From assembly GCA_021413805.1 (NCBI GenBank), contig JAIOPR010000042.1:1-32584 (forward strand): a stretch of DNA of 32,584 nucleotides. The letters run 5' to 3'. The notes beneath the pieces were generated by a model. It was not told the origin of the DNA. It was given only the letters and a program-made list of their open reading frames with translations, and searched no databases. A program made the position numbers and the translations under genes. This DNA comes from Planctomycetota bacterium. GTDB lineage: Bacteria; Planctomycetota; MHYJ01; WSZJ01. Positions 20,183 to 29,098 of the stretch are shown here, one piece after another (the stretch's first letter is position 1; the number at the start of each line of letters is the position of its first letter).

Positions 20183-20571
20183 GAATTTCCGACGCGGAGC
20201 GTGTCCCACGCCCGGACAGCCCAGTCGAGGTCGGCCTCTTCCTCGAAGTAGAACGAAACAAGCGCGAGCCGCCGGGCGGAGGCCGTGAGGGTGGTCAGGG
20301 TCCAGGAACGTTTCCCGGCGCCGTCCTCACGCATGAAATAGGCGCGGCCGAAGCGACCGGGTTGGCTGCGCTCCCATTCTTCGTCGGGCTTGCGGCTGGG
20401 GGAGTAGAGCTCGTTGACGGAGCGGTGGGGCTCGCGGAATTTCGATTCGTAGAGGGCGACCCAGACGGTGCGCTTGTCGCCGGAGAAACAGAGGTCCCCG
20501 TCCTCGACGCGGCGTTCGAAGCCGGGTCCGATATTGATGGAGCAGGTGCGGGTGATGCGCTCGGCGCTCAC
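20179..20571 (-). CDS. Hypothetical protein, translationally coupled to methyltransferase
   Basis: 130-aa ORF ending in ATGA overlap with the methyltransferase start; no recognised family. Confidence 0.55.
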   Translation of the reverse strand: MSAERITRTCSINIGPGFERRVEDGDLCFSGDKRTVWVALYESKFREPHRSVNELYSPSRKPDEEWERSQPGRFGRAYFMREDGAGKRSWTLTTLTASARRLALVSFYFEEEADLDWAVRAWDTLRVGNS

Positions 20572-20607
20572 GCCGCCAGAATAACGCGGCGGTCGCGAGC
20601 GGAAAAG

Positions 20608-20682
20608 AGGGCGCCCCCCGGTTGACCGGAGGGGGAAGTCTCCGGAGGGGAAGGTCCCGAGGGGCGCCCCGCGAAATCGCGG
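20608..20682 (-). terminator. GC-rich hairpin cluster downstream of porin, terminator-like
   Basis: Minus strand: CCGCG-attt-CGCGG hairpin, then GGGGCGCCCC ... GGGGCGCCC pairing arms followed by TCTTTTCC. Confidence 0.4.
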
Positions 20683-20692
20683 TCCTGCCAGT

Positions 20693-22060
20693 CTAGAAAT
20701 CGACCTGAACGCGGATCACGAGCACGTCTTCGTGATCGAACCGGCGGTTGCCCACGACCAGCGGACGGATCGAGGAGCCGGTGTACTCGATGAACGCGTA
20801 CATCGCCGAGACGCGGACGTTCGGGTTCGGGTACCAGTTGACCCCGGCCGCGAACTCGTCCACCTTCTGCGCCGAATCCTGCTTCGAGATGATCCCGTCG
20901 CGGATCAGGTCGCCCGGGACATTGAAGCGGCTGTAGCGTGCCAGGACCTCGACCGCGCCGATGCCGCCAGCAGAGCCGAACAGCGGCTTGTTGACCGTCG
21001 GCCGATCCCAGGTCTTCGCTTCACCCGTGATGATCCACGACGCCGTCACCAGCCACGCCGAGTGGTTCGCATTCGCGCCGCGGCCGGTCTTGGTCGTGGA
21101 GCCCGGGAAGCGGTACGAATCGCGCGTCCACAGGAACTGGGCCTTCACGCCGATCGGCCCGAGGAGCCAGGCCAGCTCGGTGTTCACCCGGTAGCGGCTG
21201 CCGTCGAACCGCGCGAAATTCGCATTGGGGCCCTTCGCCACGAACGTCGTCTGCGAGGCGGGATCCGAGTACGTGTAGGGAAGCACGCCGGTCGCCAGGC
21301 CGCGCTTGCCGTAGTTCGCGTCCACGGCGATGTGGATGCCCTTGAGGAAATCGGATTCCATCGTCGCGAACGGCCGGAGCTGTGCGCGGAGGAAGATGTC
21401 CTTGTCGCTGTTGTTGTCCACACCGGCGCGGCCGGTGCCGTTCGAAACCATCACGTTGTAAGCGAAGATCTTTTCGACGATTTCCCCGTACACCATCGCG
21501 CCCAGCTCGTACCCGGGGACGAGCCTGTCGAGAAGGCCGCGCTCCGGCATGTCGATGAACAGCGTCGACTGCGTCTGGTCGATCGACATCGGCGCCTTGT
21601 ACTGCCCGACCTTGATCTTGAGGCAGCTGAAGCGCTCGAAGGACACGTAGGCATCGTCGATGGAGAAATTCGGCCCGGTCGAGGCGGCCTCAACGCGGAA
21701 CCCCCAGTCCTTGAAGATCTTTCCCTGCAGGTCGATCTTCACTTCGCGGAACGAGAAACTGTTGATCGAGATGCGCTCCGGGTTCATGAAGTACGCCCGG
21801 TAGTGGACGAGCACGCGTCCGCCGACATGCATCTCAAAGTTGCCGTCCTGGCTCTTCACCTGCAACCCGTTCTTGAAATACGCATCGATCTTGTTGCTTC
21901 CCGCGGCGGCCGGCGAACCCGGCTCCGGGGCCGCTCCCTCCGAGTCCTCCTTCACCTTCATCTTCGTCTCCAGCGACTTAACGCGATCTTCCAGCGTTTC
22001 GGCGCCTGCCAATCCCGCGAGGAAAAGGCACATCCCCAGCGTCGTCGAGATCCGGCTCAT
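20693..22060 (-). CDS. Phosphate-selective porin O/P-like outer-membrane protein
   Basis: Signal peptide; short coiled coil LEDRVKSLETKMKV; HVGGRVLVHYRAYFMNPE...REVKIDLQGKIFKDWGFRVEA...SIDDAYVSFERFSCLKIKVGQYKAPMSIDQTQS; C-terminal ...VDF. Confidence 0.85.
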   Translation of the reverse strand: MSRISTTLGMCLFLAGLAGAETLEDRVKSLETKMKVKEDSEGAAPEPGSPAAAGSNKIDAYFKNGLQVKSQDGNFEMHVGGRVLVHYRAYFMNPERISINSFSFREVKIDLQGKIFKDWGFRVEAASTGPNFSIDDAYVSFERFSCLKIKVGQYKAPMSIDQTQSTLFIDMPERGLLDRLVPGYELGAMVYGEIVEKIFAYNVMVSNGTGRAGVDNNSDKDIFLRAQLRPFATMESDFLKGIHIAVDANYGKRGLATGVLPYTYSDPASQTTFVAKGPNANFARFDGSRYRVNTELAWLLGPIGVKAQFLWTRDSYRFPGSTTKTGRGANANHSAWLVTASWIITGEAKTWDRPTVNKPLFGSAGGIGAVEVLARYSRFNVPGDLIRDGIISKQDSAQKVDEFAAGVNWYPNPNVRVSAMYAFIEYTGSSIRPLVVGNRRFDHEDVLVIRVQVDF

Positions 22061-22103
22061 CTGTCCTCCTTGAAAAGGGAAACCGTGTGTTTGACGAAGG
22101 CGA

Positions 22104-22157
22104 AGGGTAGGAGGCGCGTGTTCAGGGGGGACGAGGCGAATGTTAAGAACGGGATAA
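22104..22157 (-). promoter_or_regulatory. Pho-box-like promoter of the porin gene
   Basis: Minus strand TTATCC-N5-TTAACA-N5-CTCGTC-N5-TGAACA-N9-TACCCT (third position degenerate). Confidence 0.6.
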
Positions 22158-22180
22158 ATCGAACCGCCGGGGACCGCGAA

Positions 22181-22234
22181 TTAACGGGGAATTCACGGGC
22201 GCTTTGCCGCCGTCGAACCCGTGGGACCGATGAT
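22181..22234 (+). promoter_or_regulatory. Pho-box-like promoter of the STAS gene
   Basis: TTAACG-N5-TTCACG-N5-TTTGCC-N5-CGAACC-N9-GATGAT. Confidence 0.5.
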
Positions 22235-22272
22235 TCCGCAGGGAAAAAGAAGCGGGCAATCGGAGAGAAGCC

Positions 22273-22656
22273 ATGATCGACCTCGTGATCCGGACGGTGG
22301 TGTTCGGCGACGGGCAGGCGTGCGTCGAGCTGGAGGGCGTGCTGGACGGGAGGACGTCGGTCGAGCTGGAACAGGAGGTCGTGGAACTCCTCGAGCGGGG
22401 CCCGTGCCGGCTCGCCTTCGACCTCTCGAGGCTCTCGGTCATCACGAGCGCCGGCGCCGGGGTATTCGTCGGGACCGTCGTGATGACCCAGGAGCGGGGT
22501 GGCGCCATGGCGCTGGTCCGCCCGCAGCCGGCGGTGCGGCAGGTCCTCGAGATCCTCGGGCTCGGCGGCGTCTTCCCGATCGTGGACGACATGGAGGACG
22601 CGGTCCTCTCGATCGAACACCTCTGCCGCGTCAACCGCGGGTCCGCAGCCGGGTAG
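22273..22656 (+). CDS. STAS-domain protein (anti-sigma-factor antagonist-like)
   Basis: ACVELEGVLDGRTSVELEQEVVELLERGPCRLAFDLSRLSVITSAGAGVFVGTVVMTQERGGAMALVRPQPAVRQVLEILGLGGVFPIVDD. Confidence 0.88.
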   Translation: MIDLVIRTVVFGDGQACVELEGVLDGRTSVELEQEVVELLERGPCRLAFDLSRLSVITSAGAGVFVGTVVMTQERGGAMALVRPQPAVRQVLEILGLGGVFPIVDDMEDAVLSIEHLCRVNRGSAAG

Positions 22657-22660
22657 GCCT

Positions 22661-23344
22661 TCACGCCCCGGCCCGCGTCCCTTCGCGAAGCGATCGCGAG
22701 TGCCGCACGATCTCCCCCGTCACGAGGTAGATCGTGTCCTCCGCGATGTTCGTCACGAGGTCCGCAATCCGTTCCATCTCGCGCCCGATCCGGTACACCG
22801 TCAGCGCGGCGTCGATGTGCGCGGGAGATTCGCGAAGCGTCCTCCGTGCGGTGTCGGTGATCTCGCTGTCCAGCCGGTCGATCGCCTCGTCCGCCTGCAG
22901 CACCGCCCGCGCTTCTTCCACATCCTGGCGGCGAAGCGCCCGGATTCCGCGCGAGATGGCCTCGACGACGCGCGCCGCCATCTCGCCGGCCTGGGGCGGA
23001 AGAGAGAACGCGCGGTCCTCGAGGACAGCGTGGGTGAGACGCGCAACGTTGGTCGCGTGGTCGGCGATGCGCTCGAGGTCGTTGTTCACCTTGAGGACGG
23101 TCGCGAGGTAACGCAGGTCGCGGGCGACCGGTGCGTAGAGCGCGATGAGCTTGAGGCACTCTTCCTCGATCCGCACTTCCTCGCGATCAACATCCTCGTC
23201 CATCATCATCGCCCGCTGGGCCCGCGCTGCGTCGCCGGTGACGAGCGCGTGGACCGCATCCTCAACGCAGCGGTGCACGCGGTCCTCCTGCCTGAGGAGG
23301 AGTTCGTTCAGGGACTCGAGGGCCTGTGCGAAGTGCTTCGACAT
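22661..23344 (-). CDS. phoU: Phosphate transport system regulator PhoU
   Basis: VARDLRYLATVLKVNNDLERIADHATNVAR and YRIGREMERIADLVTNIAEDTIYLVTGE; two PhoU repeats. Confidence 0.95.
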   Translation of the reverse strand: MSKHFAQALESLNELLLRQEDRVHRCVEDAVHALVTGDAARAQRAMMMDEDVDREEVRIEEECLKLIALYAPVARDLRYLATVLKVNNDLERIADHATNVARLTHAVLEDRAFSLPPQAGEMAARVVEAISRGIRALRRQDVEEARAVLQADEAIDRLDSEITDTARRTLRESPAHIDAALTVYRIGREMERIADLVTNIAEDTIYLVTGEIVRHSRSLREGTRAGA

Positions 23345-23367
23345 GGTTTCTCCGTGGCTGAGCCTGC

Positions 23368-24138
23368 TTAGCCGAATTTTCCGGACACGTAGTCTTCGGT
23401 TTCGCGCTTCTTCGGCCGCTGGAAGATCTCGCCCGTCGGGCCCTCTTCGACAATCTTCCCCATGAGGAAAAACGCGGTCCGGTCGCTGCAGCGCGCGGCC
23501 TGCTGCAGGTTGTGGGTGACGATGACGATGGTGTACTGCTTGCGGAGGTCGCGGACGGTTTCCTCGATTTTTGCGGTCGAGATCGGGTCGAGCGCGCTGG
23601 CGGGCTCGTCCATGAGGATGATCTCGGGGTCGTTCGCGAGCGTGCGCGCGATGCAGAGCCGCTGCTGCTGCCCGCCGGACATGTCGATCGCCGAGCGGTC
23701 CAGGCGGTTCTTCGCTTCTTCCCACATGTCCGCCTGCCGCAGCGCCCGCTCCAGGATGCGTTCCAGCGCCGCCTTGTCCCGCACGCCGGCCATGCGCGGC
23801 CCGAAGGTCACGTTCTCGCGGATCGTCATCGGGAACGGGTTGGATTTCTGGAAGACCATGCCGACTTTCTTGCGAAGCGCTTCCAGCGAAGTGCGGGGAT
23901 CGGCGATGTCTTCGCCGTCAACGAGGACGCGGCCGGACATACGGAAGCCGGGGATGACGTCGTTCATGCGGTTGAGGCAGCGGAGGAACGTGGACTTGCC
24001 GCAGCCGGAGGGGCCGATGAAGGCGGTGACCTGGCGGGCCGGGATGTCGAGGGAGACGTCCTTGAGTGCGTGATGATCGCCGTACGAGGCGTCGAGGTTG
24101 CGGATCGAGAGGGCGATGGTGTCGGTGCTCGTGGTCAC
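23368..24138 (-). CDS. pstB: Phosphate ABC transporter ATP-binding protein PstB
   Basis: [66 protein letters not shown]. Confidence 0.97.
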   Translation of the reverse strand: MTTSTDTIALSIRNLDASYGDHHALKDVSLDIPARQVTAFIGPSGCGKSTFLRCLNRMNDVIPGFRMSGRVLVDGEDIADPRTSLEALRKKVGMVFQKSNPFPMTIRENVTFGPRMAGVRDKAALERILERALRQADMWEEAKNRLDRSAIDMSGGQQQRLCIARTLANDPEIILMDEPASALDPISTAKIEETVRDLRKQYTIVIVTHNLQQAARCSDRTAFFLMGKIVEEGPTGEIFQRPKKRETEDYVSGKFG

Positions 24139-25733
24139 AGGGCGGACCCCCGGAAGCGTTTCTTGAGGCGGTTACGGAGGATGATCGCGACGAGGTTGAG
24201 GGCGAGGACGAGGAGGAGCAGCGCGAGGGTGCTGGCGTAGGTCATGGGTTTCGCGGCCTCGACGTTGGGCGACTGCATCGAGACGTCGTAGATGTGGAAG
24301 CCGAGGTGCGTGAACTTGCGGTCGAGGTGGAAGAACGGGAACGCGGAATCGACGAGGGGCTGGGGCGCGAGTTTCACGGCGGCGCCGAGCACCATGAGCG
24401 GCGCGACTTCGCCCGCGCCTCTTCCGATGGCGAGGATCATGCCGGTGAGGATCCCGGGCATGGCCTGCGGGAGCACGACGTGGCGGATCGTCTGCCAGCG
24501 TGTCGCCCCGAGCGCCATGGCGCCGTCGCGGCTCGCCTGCGAAACCGAACGGAGGCCTTCGGTCGCGGCGACGATGACGACGGGGACGGTGAGAAGCGCG
24601 AGGGTCAGGGCGCCCCAGAGGATCCCGCCTGTCCCGAACGTCGGGTGCCCGCGGTCCGCGAAGAACGCGCGGTCGATTCCCGCGCCGATCGTGTAGACAA
24701 AGAGGCCAAGGCCGAAGATGCCGAAGACGATGGAAGGGACGCCGGCGAGGTTCGCGATCGCGAGGCGGACGAGCTGGAGGAGGCGGCCTTCGCGGGCGTA
24801 CTCGTTCAGGTAGATCGCGGCGACTACGCCGAGCGGGACGGCCGCCAGCGTCATGACGACGACGAGAAAGAGGGTCCCCATGATGATGGGGAGGATTCCC
24901 CCCTCGGTGTTCGACTCGCGCGGCCGGGTGGACACGAACTGCCACGCCTGGGTGAGGTAGTGTCCCAGCTTCGCGAAGACTCCCATCGAGTTGGGCGCCC
25001 ACGCGCCGATTACGTTCACCGCGGGTGTCAGGACCACCGAGCCGTCGGACTGCCGCCACTCGATCGTGATCGCGCTCCCTTCGGCTTCAAGCTCCTTCCT
25101 GCGCTTCTCCAGCGACGCCAGCTGCGACCGGTCGCGGGCGATGTTCATCTCGTCCCGCACGGCTTCCAGCCTCGAACGCAGGTCGGCCCCGCGCGAGAGC
25201 GCTTCGGAAATTGAAACCGCGCCCTTGACGGCCCCCAGGGTGCCGTAGAGGCGACCGTATTCGGAACGGTCCACGACCCAGGCGTCGCGGGGGAAGGATT
25301 CGGCGGCGACATCGAGGTCGTCGACCCAGAGGAAGTCATTGGAGCCTGTGACTTCGCGGTGGCCGACGCGGAGGAGGCGGCGGCCGATGTGGGTGTTGCG
25401 GCCGGGAAGCTGCTTTTCGCCGCGGTCGCGGACTTCGCCGAGAAGGATCGAGCCGTCCTGGCGACGAAGCTCCACGATGCGGGAGGGCCAGAACTGCCCG
25501 AGTCCTTCGACGAAAGTGATGGAGAGGATGCCGACGAGCATGGCGGCGACGACGACGAGCCCGGCGGCGGTGGACCAGATCCAGGGGCGGCCGTGATTGC
25601 GGCTGGCGGGCTGGAAGACGGAGCCGGGTGCCGGAGTCGAATCGGAAGGCGCGGGAGGCGGCAGGGGCGGCGGCATTTCCGGCGCGCCGCGCTTCGTGGC
25701 CGCCGATCCTTCGAGGAGCTCAATTCCGTCCAT
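24135..25733 (-). CDS. pstA: Phosphate ABC transporter permease PstA with enlarged extracytoplasmic loop
   Basis: Start MDGIELLEG; permease motif [29 protein letters not shown]; about 200-aa non-TM insert after TM1; ATGA overlap with pstB. Confidence 0.92.
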   Translation of the reverse strand: MDGIELLEGSAATKRGAPEMPPPLPPPAPSDSTPAPGSVFQPASRNHGRPWIWSTAAGLVVVAAMLVGILSITFVEGLGQFWPSRIVELRRQDGSILLGEVRDRGEKQLPGRNTHIGRRLLRVGHREVTGSNDFLWVDDLDVAAESFPRDAWVVDRSEYGRLYGTLGAVKGAVSISEALSRGADLRSRLEAVRDEMNIARDRSQLASLEKRRKELEAEGSAITIEWRQSDGSVVLTPAVNVIGAWAPNSMGVFAKLGHYLTQAWQFVSTRPRESNTEGGILPIIMGTLFLVVVMTLAAVPLGVVAAIYLNEYAREGRLLQLVRLAIANLAGVPSIVFGIFGLGLFVYTIGAGIDRAFFADRGHPTFGTGGILWGALTLALLTVPVVIVAATEGLRSVSQASRDGAMALGATRWQTIRHVVLPQAMPGILTGMILAIGRGAGEVAPLMVLGAAVKLAPQPLVDSAFPFFHLDRKFTHLGFHIYDVSMQSPNVEAAKPMTYASTLALLLLVLALNLVAIILRNRLKKRFRGSAL

Positions 25734-27972
25734 ATTTCCTCCGGAGGCGCGTCCCGACGATTTCAGCCACGGTGTTGAGCGCGGCGGTGAACCCGAACAG
25801 GAGAAGGCCGGTGAGGAAGAGCACGCGGTAGAGTGAGCCGCCGACGGGCGCTTCGGGGATTTCGATCGCCATCGCGGCGGACATCGTGCGCATTCCATTC
25901 CACGGCGCAGGATCGAGGATCGGGGTGTTTCCCGCGGCCATGACGACGATCATGGTTTCACCGGCGGCTCGCCCGAGGCCGAGCACGGAAGCGGCGAACA
26001 GCCCGGAAGCGGCGGCGGGGAGGATGACGTGGCGGACGGTCTGCCACCGCGTGGCACCGAGGGCCAGCGAGGCGGTGGTCATGGAAGCGGGGACGTTGGC
26101 GAGAGCGTCCTCGGCGATCGTGAACACGACGGGGATGACCGCAAATCCCAGCGCGACGCCGACCATGAACCCGTTGCGCAGGTCGTAGTGAATATGGAGC
26201 TTCTCGAACAGCCACTGCCGGAAATCGCCGTGGAACAATCCGCGCTCGACAGGGCCGGAAAGCGCTGTGGCGAGCGCGACGGTCGCCAGCAGGGTGACGA
26301 GGGCGCCGGCGAGCTCGAGGCCGGGGACCGGCCGCGCGCCCGGTTTTTCGGTGAGGCGCCCGCCAAGGGCGACGATTCCCGCGAACACGAACGGGAACAG
26401 CGTCCCCCCGACGAAAATCCCGCAGAGCGCCCGCTCGGCGAGCGGAGCGAGCCACAGCGCCGCCACCATGCCGACCACCACGCTCGGGATCCCCGCCATC
26501 AGCTCGATCGCCGGCTTGACCCACGACCTCAGGCTCGCCGGGGCGAAGCGCGAAACGTAAATCGCCGCGGCGAAGGCCACGGGGATCGAGAACAGAAGCG
26601 CGTACAGCGTTCCCTTCAGCGTCCCGAAAATCAGCGGCCACAGCGAATACTTGGGCTCCGATTCCTGCGTCCCCGAGCTCGACTGCCAGACCAGCTCCGG
26701 TTCCGGGTAGCTCTCGTACCAGAGCGGGGCGAAGAGAGCCCGCGCCGTGACGTCGGGGTAGGGATTCTGGATCGTCCAGGTCCGCAAGCCGTCGTGCCAC
26801 GCCCCCAGCTCGCTTCCTGTGCCCCCGAACGCCACCCGCTTCGCCGGAAGCGGCACGGGCGGCTCGATCGCGATGTTCCGCTGCTCCGTGGTCCCGTGGT
26901 AGACCGCGACGCCGCCCGAAGCGTCCCCGGCCGCGAAGCACTTGTTTCGCGGGCTCGCAGCGACCGAGGTCGCCGCGGCGTGGAGGGCGGGGAACGTGCG
27001 GGCCTTGAGGAAGAGCAGTCCTCCGGGGGTCACGCGGACAGGTCCGTCCTTGGTCACGTGCTTCGAGTGGTCCTGGTCGCGGACGACCACCGATTTCCCC
27101 GCCGGCACCCGGTCGCCCAGGACCTGCGCTTCTGTGCTGCCCGAATTCGTGAGCGTCACATGCCGCACACGCATCCAGCCGAGCACGGCGCCGCGGTCGT
27201 CCGCGGTGACGAGGGTTTCGTCGCCGAGGAGGAACGCGAGGGCCGTGATGCGGCTGCTGGCCGCGGGAAGCGTCTGGGTCCTGCGAGTCTCGGTCAGGTC
27301 CTCGACGTTCCAGATTTCGACTTCGCCGGAGTTGCGCGCGACTGCCAGGGTTTTTGCGTCGTTGGAGAGTGTGATGGCGATCGCGTCGCTGATTTCGAGC
27401 GGTGTCTCCACCGCGTCGCCGAGCCCGGCCGGGCCGCACACCGTGACGATCCCGCCGGCGAGCCGCGCCAGCTTTCCGTGCCCTTCACCGTCCCGGGCCG
27501 CGCAGATCGAGTCCGGCCGTACGGCCGAAAACGTCTGTTCGTCCAGGGCCAGCGCCGCCACCGCGCCGTCGACGCGCTTCTCCACCCGGACCAGCGCAAA
27601 CCGGCCGTCGTCGAACACGATTCCCGTCGTCCGCGAAATGCCGGCGTTCGCCGCGGCCACCGGGCGCGCCTTTGCGTATCCCGGGATTTCGACCTTCACC
27701 GGGCTTCCGTTTTCGAGCCGCCATACCCCTTCACCCGTCACCCACCACGGCTCGGCGGTCCCTTCAACGAAATCCATCGCGAGGCAGGCCGCCTTGTCCC
27801 CCCGGACGACAGCGACCGAAGCGCGCGCCGGGAGAAAGAGGGGGATGGCCACGTAGGCGAGAAAGACGAGGATGCCGAGCACGCAGCACACCACCAGCAA
27901 TCCAGCGCCGGGGATCACTTTCGCGGCGATGCGATCCAGGACGATCGCCTTCAGGTTGGGTTGGTGGGCCAT
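25720..27972 (-). CDS. pstC: Phosphate ABC transporter permease PstC with beta-propeller/WD40-like extracytoplasmic insert
   Basis: TM1 then about 350-aa insert with ITLSNDAKTLAVARNSGEVEIWNVEDL, ITALAFLLGDETLVTADDRGAVLGW; permease motif [24 protein letters not shown]. Confidence 0.9.
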   Translation of the reverse strand: MAHQPNLKAIVLDRIAAKVIPGAGLLVVCCVLGILVFLAYVAIPLFLPARASVAVVRGDKAACLAMDFVEGTAEPWWVTGEGVWRLENGSPVKVEIPGYAKARPVAAANAGISRTTGIVFDDGRFALVRVEKRVDGAVAALALDEQTFSAVRPDSICAARDGEGHGKLARLAGGIVTVCGPAGLGDAVETPLEISDAIAITLSNDAKTLAVARNSGEVEIWNVEDLTETRRTQTLPAASSRITALAFLLGDETLVTADDRGAVLGWMRVRHVTLTNSGSTEAQVLGDRVPAGKSVVVRDQDHSKHVTKDGPVRVTPGGLLFLKARTFPALHAAATSVAASPRNKCFAAGDASGGVAVYHGTTEQRNIAIEPPVPLPAKRVAFGGTGSELGAWHDGLRTWTIQNPYPDVTARALFAPLWYESYPEPELVWQSSSGTQESEPKYSLWPLIFGTLKGTLYALLFSIPVAFAAAIYVSRFAPASLRSWVKPAIELMAGIPSVVVGMVAALWLAPLAERALCGIFVGGTLFPFVFAGIVALGGRLTEKPGARPVPGLELAGALVTLLATVALATALSGPVERGLFHGDFRQWLFEKLHIHYDLRNGFMVGVALGFAVIPVVFTIAEDALANVPASMTTASLALGATRWQTVRHVILPAAASGLFAASVLGLGRAAGETMIVVMAAGNTPILDPAPWNGMRTMSAAMAIEIPEAPVGGSLYRVLFLTGLLLFGFTAALNTVAEIVGTRLRRKYGRN

Positions 27973-27983
27973 GGCTGGAGGAA

Positions 27984-28014
27984 GCAGGGGCCGGGATCTT
28001 CTCCCGGCCCCTGC
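27984..28014 (-). promoter_or_regulatory. Intercistronic stem-loop between pstS and pstC
   Basis: Perfect 13-bp inverted repeat GCAGGGGCCGGGA-tcttc-TCCCGGCCCCTGC, no U-tract. Confidence 0.75.
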
Positions 28015-28020
28015 GTTGCC

Positions 28021-29010
28021 CTACTTGTTCAGCTTCTCCAGCTCTTTCGCCACGATGGCGGGCGGAAGAGGCATGTAGCCGTCCTTGACGGCGATCTCCT
28101 GTCCTTCGTGCGACAGGATGAATTTCACGTACTCGCGGACGACCGCGTCCGGGCCTTTGCCGGGCGGGTTGTCGATGTACACGAGGAGGTAACGGGCGAG
28201 GGGGTACTTGCCGGACAGCGCGTTCTCGTAGGTCGGCTTGAAGACCTTGTCCGAGAATGTCTTGGCCAGCGGGATGGCGCGGACGCCCGGCGTGATGTAG
28301 CCGATGCCGCCGTAACCGATCCCGTAGAGGTCCTCAGCGACGCCCTGCACCACCGCGGCGGTGCCGGGCTGCTCCTTGACGGACGACTTGAAATCTCCCT
28401 TGGCGAGGGCGTGCTCCTTGAAATAACCGTAGGTCCCGCTGGCGCTGTTGCGGCCGTACAGGCTGATCGGCTTGTTCGCCCAGTCGCCCGTCAGTCCCAG
28501 CTGGCCCCACGTCGTGATGTCTTCCGTGTACCCGGCCTTGCGCGTCTTCGAGAAGATCGCGTCCACAAGTTCCAGCGTCAGGTTCGCGAGCGGGTTGTCC
28601 TTGTGCACGACGACCGCGAGCGCATCGATCGACGTCTTGATCTCCAGCGGCTTCGCGCCCTTCTTCGACGTGTACGTGTCCAGTTCCTCCGGCTTCATCG
28701 GCCGGCTCATCGGGCCGATGTTCGACGTCCCCGCGGCCAGCGCGGGCGGCGCCGTCGCCGAGCCCTTGCCCTCGACGCTGACGTTCACCTCGGGGTAGAT
28801 CTTCTTGAACTCTTCCCCCCACAGCGTGGACATGTTCACCATCGTGTCCGACCCGACGACGTTCACGTTCCCGCGCACGCCGTCCACCTTGGCGTACTTG
28901 GCGATCGAGTCGTCCACCTTCACCGCATCCGTGCTGTCGGCCAGGACTGCCACCGTGGCCACCGAGCTTCCAAGAAGCGCGGAAAGCCAGAAACGACCGT
29001 TGAGCTTCAT
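28021..29010 (-). CDS. pstS: Phosphate-binding protein PstS
   Basis: VNVVGSDTMVNMSTLWGEEFKKIYPEVNVSVEGKGSATAPPAL...ISLYGRNSASGTYGYFKEHAL; GGAGGA before ATG at 29010. Confidence 0.95.
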   Translation of the reverse strand: MKLNGRFWLSALLGSSVATVAVLADSTDAVKVDDSIAKYAKVDGVRGNVNVVGSDTMVNMSTLWGEEFKKIYPEVNVSVEGKGSATAPPALAAGTSNIGPMSRPMKPEELDTYTSKKGAKPLEIKTSIDALAVVVHKDNPLANLTLELVDAIFSKTRKAGYTEDITTWGQLGLTGDWANKPISLYGRNSASGTYGYFKEHALAKGDFKSSVKEQPGTAAVVQGVAEDLYGIGYGGIGYITPGVRAIPLAKTFSDKVFKPTYENALSGKYPLARYLLVYIDNPPGKGPDAVVREYVKFILSHEGQEIAVKDGYMPLPPAIVAKELEKLNK

Positions 29011-29044
29011 CTTTCTTCCTCCAATCAATGGGTTGTTGGAGGGG

Positions 29045-29098
29045 ACGGTAGGCGCCGAGGGTGAAGCGCGTGTGTAGCGATGGTTAAGGTCGGGTAAA
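29045..29098 (-). promoter_or_regulatory. Pho-box-like promoter of pstS
   Basis: Minus strand TTTACC-N5-TTAACC-N5-TACACA-N5-TTCACC-N9-TACCGT; hexamers exactly 11 bp apart. Confidence 0.75.

Noticed and set aside
20732-22276. 514-aa plus-strand ORF
   Set aside because: Antisense to the porin, whose signal peptide and porin motifs are clear.
26029-29064. 1011-aa plus-strand ORF
   Set aside because: Antisense to pstC and pstS, which are unambiguous.
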